Source: Alkalilacustris brevis (GTDB taxonomy: Bacteria > Pseudomonadota > Alphaproteobacteria > Rhodobacterales > Rhodobacteraceae). From it: a DNA stretch of 64,000 nt. The translations under genes and the position numbers were made by a program. The DNA lies in assembly GCF_003350345.1 (NCBI RefSeq), contig NZ_QNVJ01000047.1, positions 62,001 to 126,000 of the forward strand. Direction: 5' to 3'. How positions within the stretch are numbered: position 1 is the first letter of the stretch; the number at the start of each line of letters is the position of its first letter. Positions 62,272 through 64,000 of this stretch are shown here, piece after piece. A model generated the notes under the pieces. It worked only from the letters and a program-made list of their open reading frames with translations. It was not told the origin of the DNA and ran no database searches.

Positions 62272-63371
62272 TGCGCCGCCACCTGCTTGTCGATCGCACT
62301 GTTGACCGCCGGCATCACCTTTTCGGCCGCAAGGATCATCGAGCGGCGGCCGAGATCCCGGTCTGCCCAATCCTTGCCGGCGTAAAGCAGCGTGCCGAAG
62401 TCGCCGACCTCTTCACGGAAGGCAAGGACCTCGTCGCTCACCTTGTCGGGGGTGCCCCAGATCACCAGTCGATCCATGACCATATCAAGGGTCACTTCAT
62501 CGTCCGGCATGTTCTGGTCGGGCTTGAACAGGTTCAGGCGGTTGTGCTTGCGCATCTTCGTTAGAAGCTGGTCGTAGTAGAATCTGTAGGGGCTGTCGGG
62601 GTCGGTGGAATAGGCGCGCGCGGTTGCCAGATCATCGGCCACGAAGACCGATTTGGCGACACGCCAGTTGGCCGGCTCGGCCGCCCGTCCAGCCCGTTCG
62701 CAGCCCTCGGCATATTTCGGCCAATGGCTTTTCACCCATTCCGGCATGAGAAAGTTGGCGCTGATCGGGTCCCAGCCGCGCGCGGCGGCCTCGGTCACGC
62801 CTTTGGAAAAGGGCGCGACGGCCGTCACGATGATTGGCGGATGGGGGCGTTGCAGGGGTTTGGGCAGTATTCCCTGGCCGATATCGGTCATCGCCGTGCG
62901 CTCGGTGCTGACCTTCCAGAACTGGCCTTCAATATTATAGGGCGGCTCACTTTCCCATATCTTCAGCACCATGTTGATGCCTTCAAGGAACATCGCGGCG
63001 CGGTCGGCATCAAGATTGCCGAACACCTCGGCATCCGAGGCCAGCCCGCCCGGGCTGATCCCGAAGTTGAAGCGCCCGTCGAGCATATGGTCGAGCATGG
63101 CGACCTGCGCGGCCACGGCAGCGGGGTGACTGTTGGGCATGTTCACCGTGCCGGTGCCCAGGCGGATATTCTTTGTGGCATTGGCCAGGGACGCGATGAA
63201 CATCGCGCACGAGGTAATGTTTTCAGCGGCGTCTGTGACGTGCTCGCCTACATATCCCTCGTTGAAGCCCAACTCGTCCGCAAGCAGGAATGCCTCGCGG
63301 TCTTCGGCCAGGCTTTGGCGCCAGTCCTTGCCCAGCGGATGAATCGGCATTGTGAAGAACCCGATACGCAC
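62268..63371 (-). CDS. LLM-class flavin-dependent monooxygenase
   Basis: The 367-residue TIM-barrel oxidoreductase begins MRIGFFTMPIHPLGKDWRQSLAEDREAFLLADELGFNEGYVGEH, has LGTGTVNMPNSHPAAVAAQVAMLDHMLDGRFNFGISPGG, the FMN-binding set of luciferase-like enzymes. It resembles the limonene-monooxygenase-like group. GTG 63371 with GGAGGGA upstream is the start. It needs reduced flavin; a reductase is at 38764. It is the first gene of the leftward pair with the hydrolase and is divergent from LysR. Confidence 0.9.
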   Translation of the reverse strand: MRIGFFTMPIHPLGKDWRQSLAEDREAFLLADELGFNEGYVGEHVTDAAENITSCAMFIASLANATKNIRLGTGTVNMPNSHPAAVAAQVAMLDHMLDGRFNFGISPGGLASDAEVFGNLDADRAAMFLEGINMVLKIWESEPPYNIEGQFWKVSTERTAMTDIGQGILPKPLQRPHPPIIVTAVAPFSKGVTEAAARGWDPISANFLMPEWVKSHWPKYAEGCERAGRAAEPANWRVAKSVFVADDLATARAYSTDPDSPYRFYYDQLLTKMRKHNRLNLFKPDQNMPDDEVTLDMVMDRLVIWGTPDKVSDEVLAFREEVGDFGTLLYAGKDWADRDLGRRSMILAAEKVMPAVNSAIDKQVAAQ

Positions 63372-63412
63372 GACATTCCCTCCGCTTTATCCAACCTTTC
63401 GGATTTGGTGAA

Positions 63413-63434
63413 ATTAACGCTGGCGACAGTTAAT
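63413..63434. promoter_or_regulatory. LysR-type operator between LLM monooxygenase and lysR
   Basis: ATTAAC (63413-63418) and GTTAAT (63429-63434) form a perfect 6-bp dyad with a 10-base spacer in an A/T-rich divergent spacer. It has the size and interrupted symmetry of LysR-type activator sites. Confidence 0.6.
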
Positions 63435-63486
63435 GAAAAATTATATTTATTTGACAAACCTATTAGGCTTTCTGATACAGGCGAAT

Positions 63487-64000
63487 ATGCCCAGTTTGCG
63501 TCAGCTCCGCTCTGTCGTTGCCGTTTATGAGGAAGGCGCCTTCACCCGCGCCGCCCAGCGGGAGAATGCGACCCAATCGGGGATTTCGCAGCATGTTTCC
63601 GCGATCGAGGGCGAACTTGGCACCGCGCTGTTCGAACGCCGCAGCGACGGGGTATTGCCAACCGCTGCGGGTCGACTGTTCTACCGGCACGCGCTGGCTG
63701 CGCTCAGGGCAATCGATGTTGGTGTCGCCGAGGTGCAAACCGCCGCCGGGGGGGTGGCAGGCGATGTGCGCGTCGGGCTCATGCCCACCTTCACGCGCGC
63801 TGCGCTGGCCTCCGCGGTCGAGCGTTTCCTGCATACGCATCCGCTGGTCCGGCTGGAAGTGATCGAAGGCTACAGCGGTGCGCTTTCGGACATGGTGCGC
63901 ACCGGGGCGCTGGATTTCGCCATCGTGCCGGGCGGCGGCGATCTTGCCGGCCTTGCCGCCGCACCGTTGAGCGAGGACAGCGAGATGCTGCTTTCAAACC
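63487..64000 (+). CDS. LysR-family regulator (partial, cut by window end)
   Basis: An open frame from ATG 63487 to the window edge encodes about 171 residues of a LysR regulator: SLRQLRSVVAVYEEGAFTRAAQRENATQSGISQHVSAIEGELGTALFERRSDGVLPTAAGRLF, then the start of the effector domain (VRVGLMPTFTRAALASAVERFL). It is divergent from the LLM monooxygenase-hydrolase pair, its probable target, with a dyad between them. Confidence 0.9.
   Translation, partial: MPSLRQLRSVVAVYEEGAFTRAAQRENATQSGISQHVSAIEGELGTALFERRSDGVLPTAAGRLFYRHALAALRAIDVGVAEVQTAAGGVAGDVRVGLMPTFTRAALASAVERFLHTHPLVRLEVIEGYSGALSDMVRTGALDFAIVPGGGDLAGLAAAPLSEDSEMLLSN

Overview
This window reads as high-GC chromosomal DNA of a marine or soil alphaproteobacterium, most likely Rhodobacteraceae/Roseobacteraceae. 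The evidence is tripartite tricarboxylate (TTT) transporters with several periplasmic binding proteins, many LysR and GntR-FCD catabolic regulators, an alphaproteobacterial OxyR-KatG pair, and a flagellar cluster with a CtrA-like site and a MotE-like protein. This assignment is inferred from gene content, not from a marker gene.

Layout. (1) 1-9.4 kb is a catabolic block: partial TctB, ThDP-dependent decarboxylase-like enzyme, aldehyde dehydrogenase, a 4,5-dihydroxyphthalate-decarboxylase/ABC-binding-type protein, a LysR regulator with two DNA-binding domains, a D-2-hydroxyacid dehydrogenase, a GST and a Bug-type solute-binding protein. (2) 9.4-14.3 kb holds oxyR and katG, divergently arranged, and a ferredoxin-reductase-like flavoprotein. 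(3) 14.3-27.5 kb is a flagellar export and motor cluster in two divergent operons: fliL-coiled-coil protein-MotE-like-motA-large periplasmic protein-lytic transglycosylase-flhA-fliR-flhB leftward, and fliF-fliH-fliN-fliP rightward. (4) 27.8-34.8 kb has a secreted low-complexity protein, a DASS anion transporter, hpaH-hpaI (end of the homoprotocatechuate meta pathway) and an SOS1-like Na+/H+ antiporter with a cyclic-nucleotide-binding tail. (5) 34.9-35.4 kb is a tRNA-Met followed by a dyad and a fragment resembling the start of an IS256-family transposase. (6) 35.4-47.2 kb carries azlC-azlD, cupin, Ldh2-type dehydrogenase, ABM monooxygenase, flavin reductase, carboxymuconolactone-decarboxylase-like protein, Gfo/Idh and 3-hydroxyisobutyrate-type dehydrogenases, a complete TTT transporter and an AEC carrier. 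(7) 47.2-50.8 kb has two paralogous GntR-FCD regulators flanking a TRAP-type binding protein without signal peptide, then a cupin. (8) 50.9-64 kb is a second catabolic block: peroxiredoxin, three-subunit molybdenum hydroxylase, histidinol-dehydrogenase-like enzyme, SDR, FAD monooxygenase resembling 2,6-dihydroxypyridine hydroxylase, cyclase/kynurenine-formamidase-like hydrolase, GST, TetR regulator, enol-lactonase-like hydrolase, LLM flavin monooxygenase and a LysR regulator cut by the window end.

The most interesting signal is in block 8. Three intergenic regions share a palindrome of the form TATCA-N2-(T/C)GATA: one before the molybdenum hydroxylase, one before the HisD-like gene and one between the cyclase and the tetR gene. 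This suggests one TetR regulator controls a dispersed set of units forming a hydroxylase/monooxygenase/ring-opening pathway, possibly for an N-heteroaromatic compound. The substrate cannot be read from sequence alone. The other notable features are the tandem-HTH LysR protein, the signal-less TRAP binding protein between regulator paralogs, and the large unrecognised flagellar periplasmic protein next to MotE.
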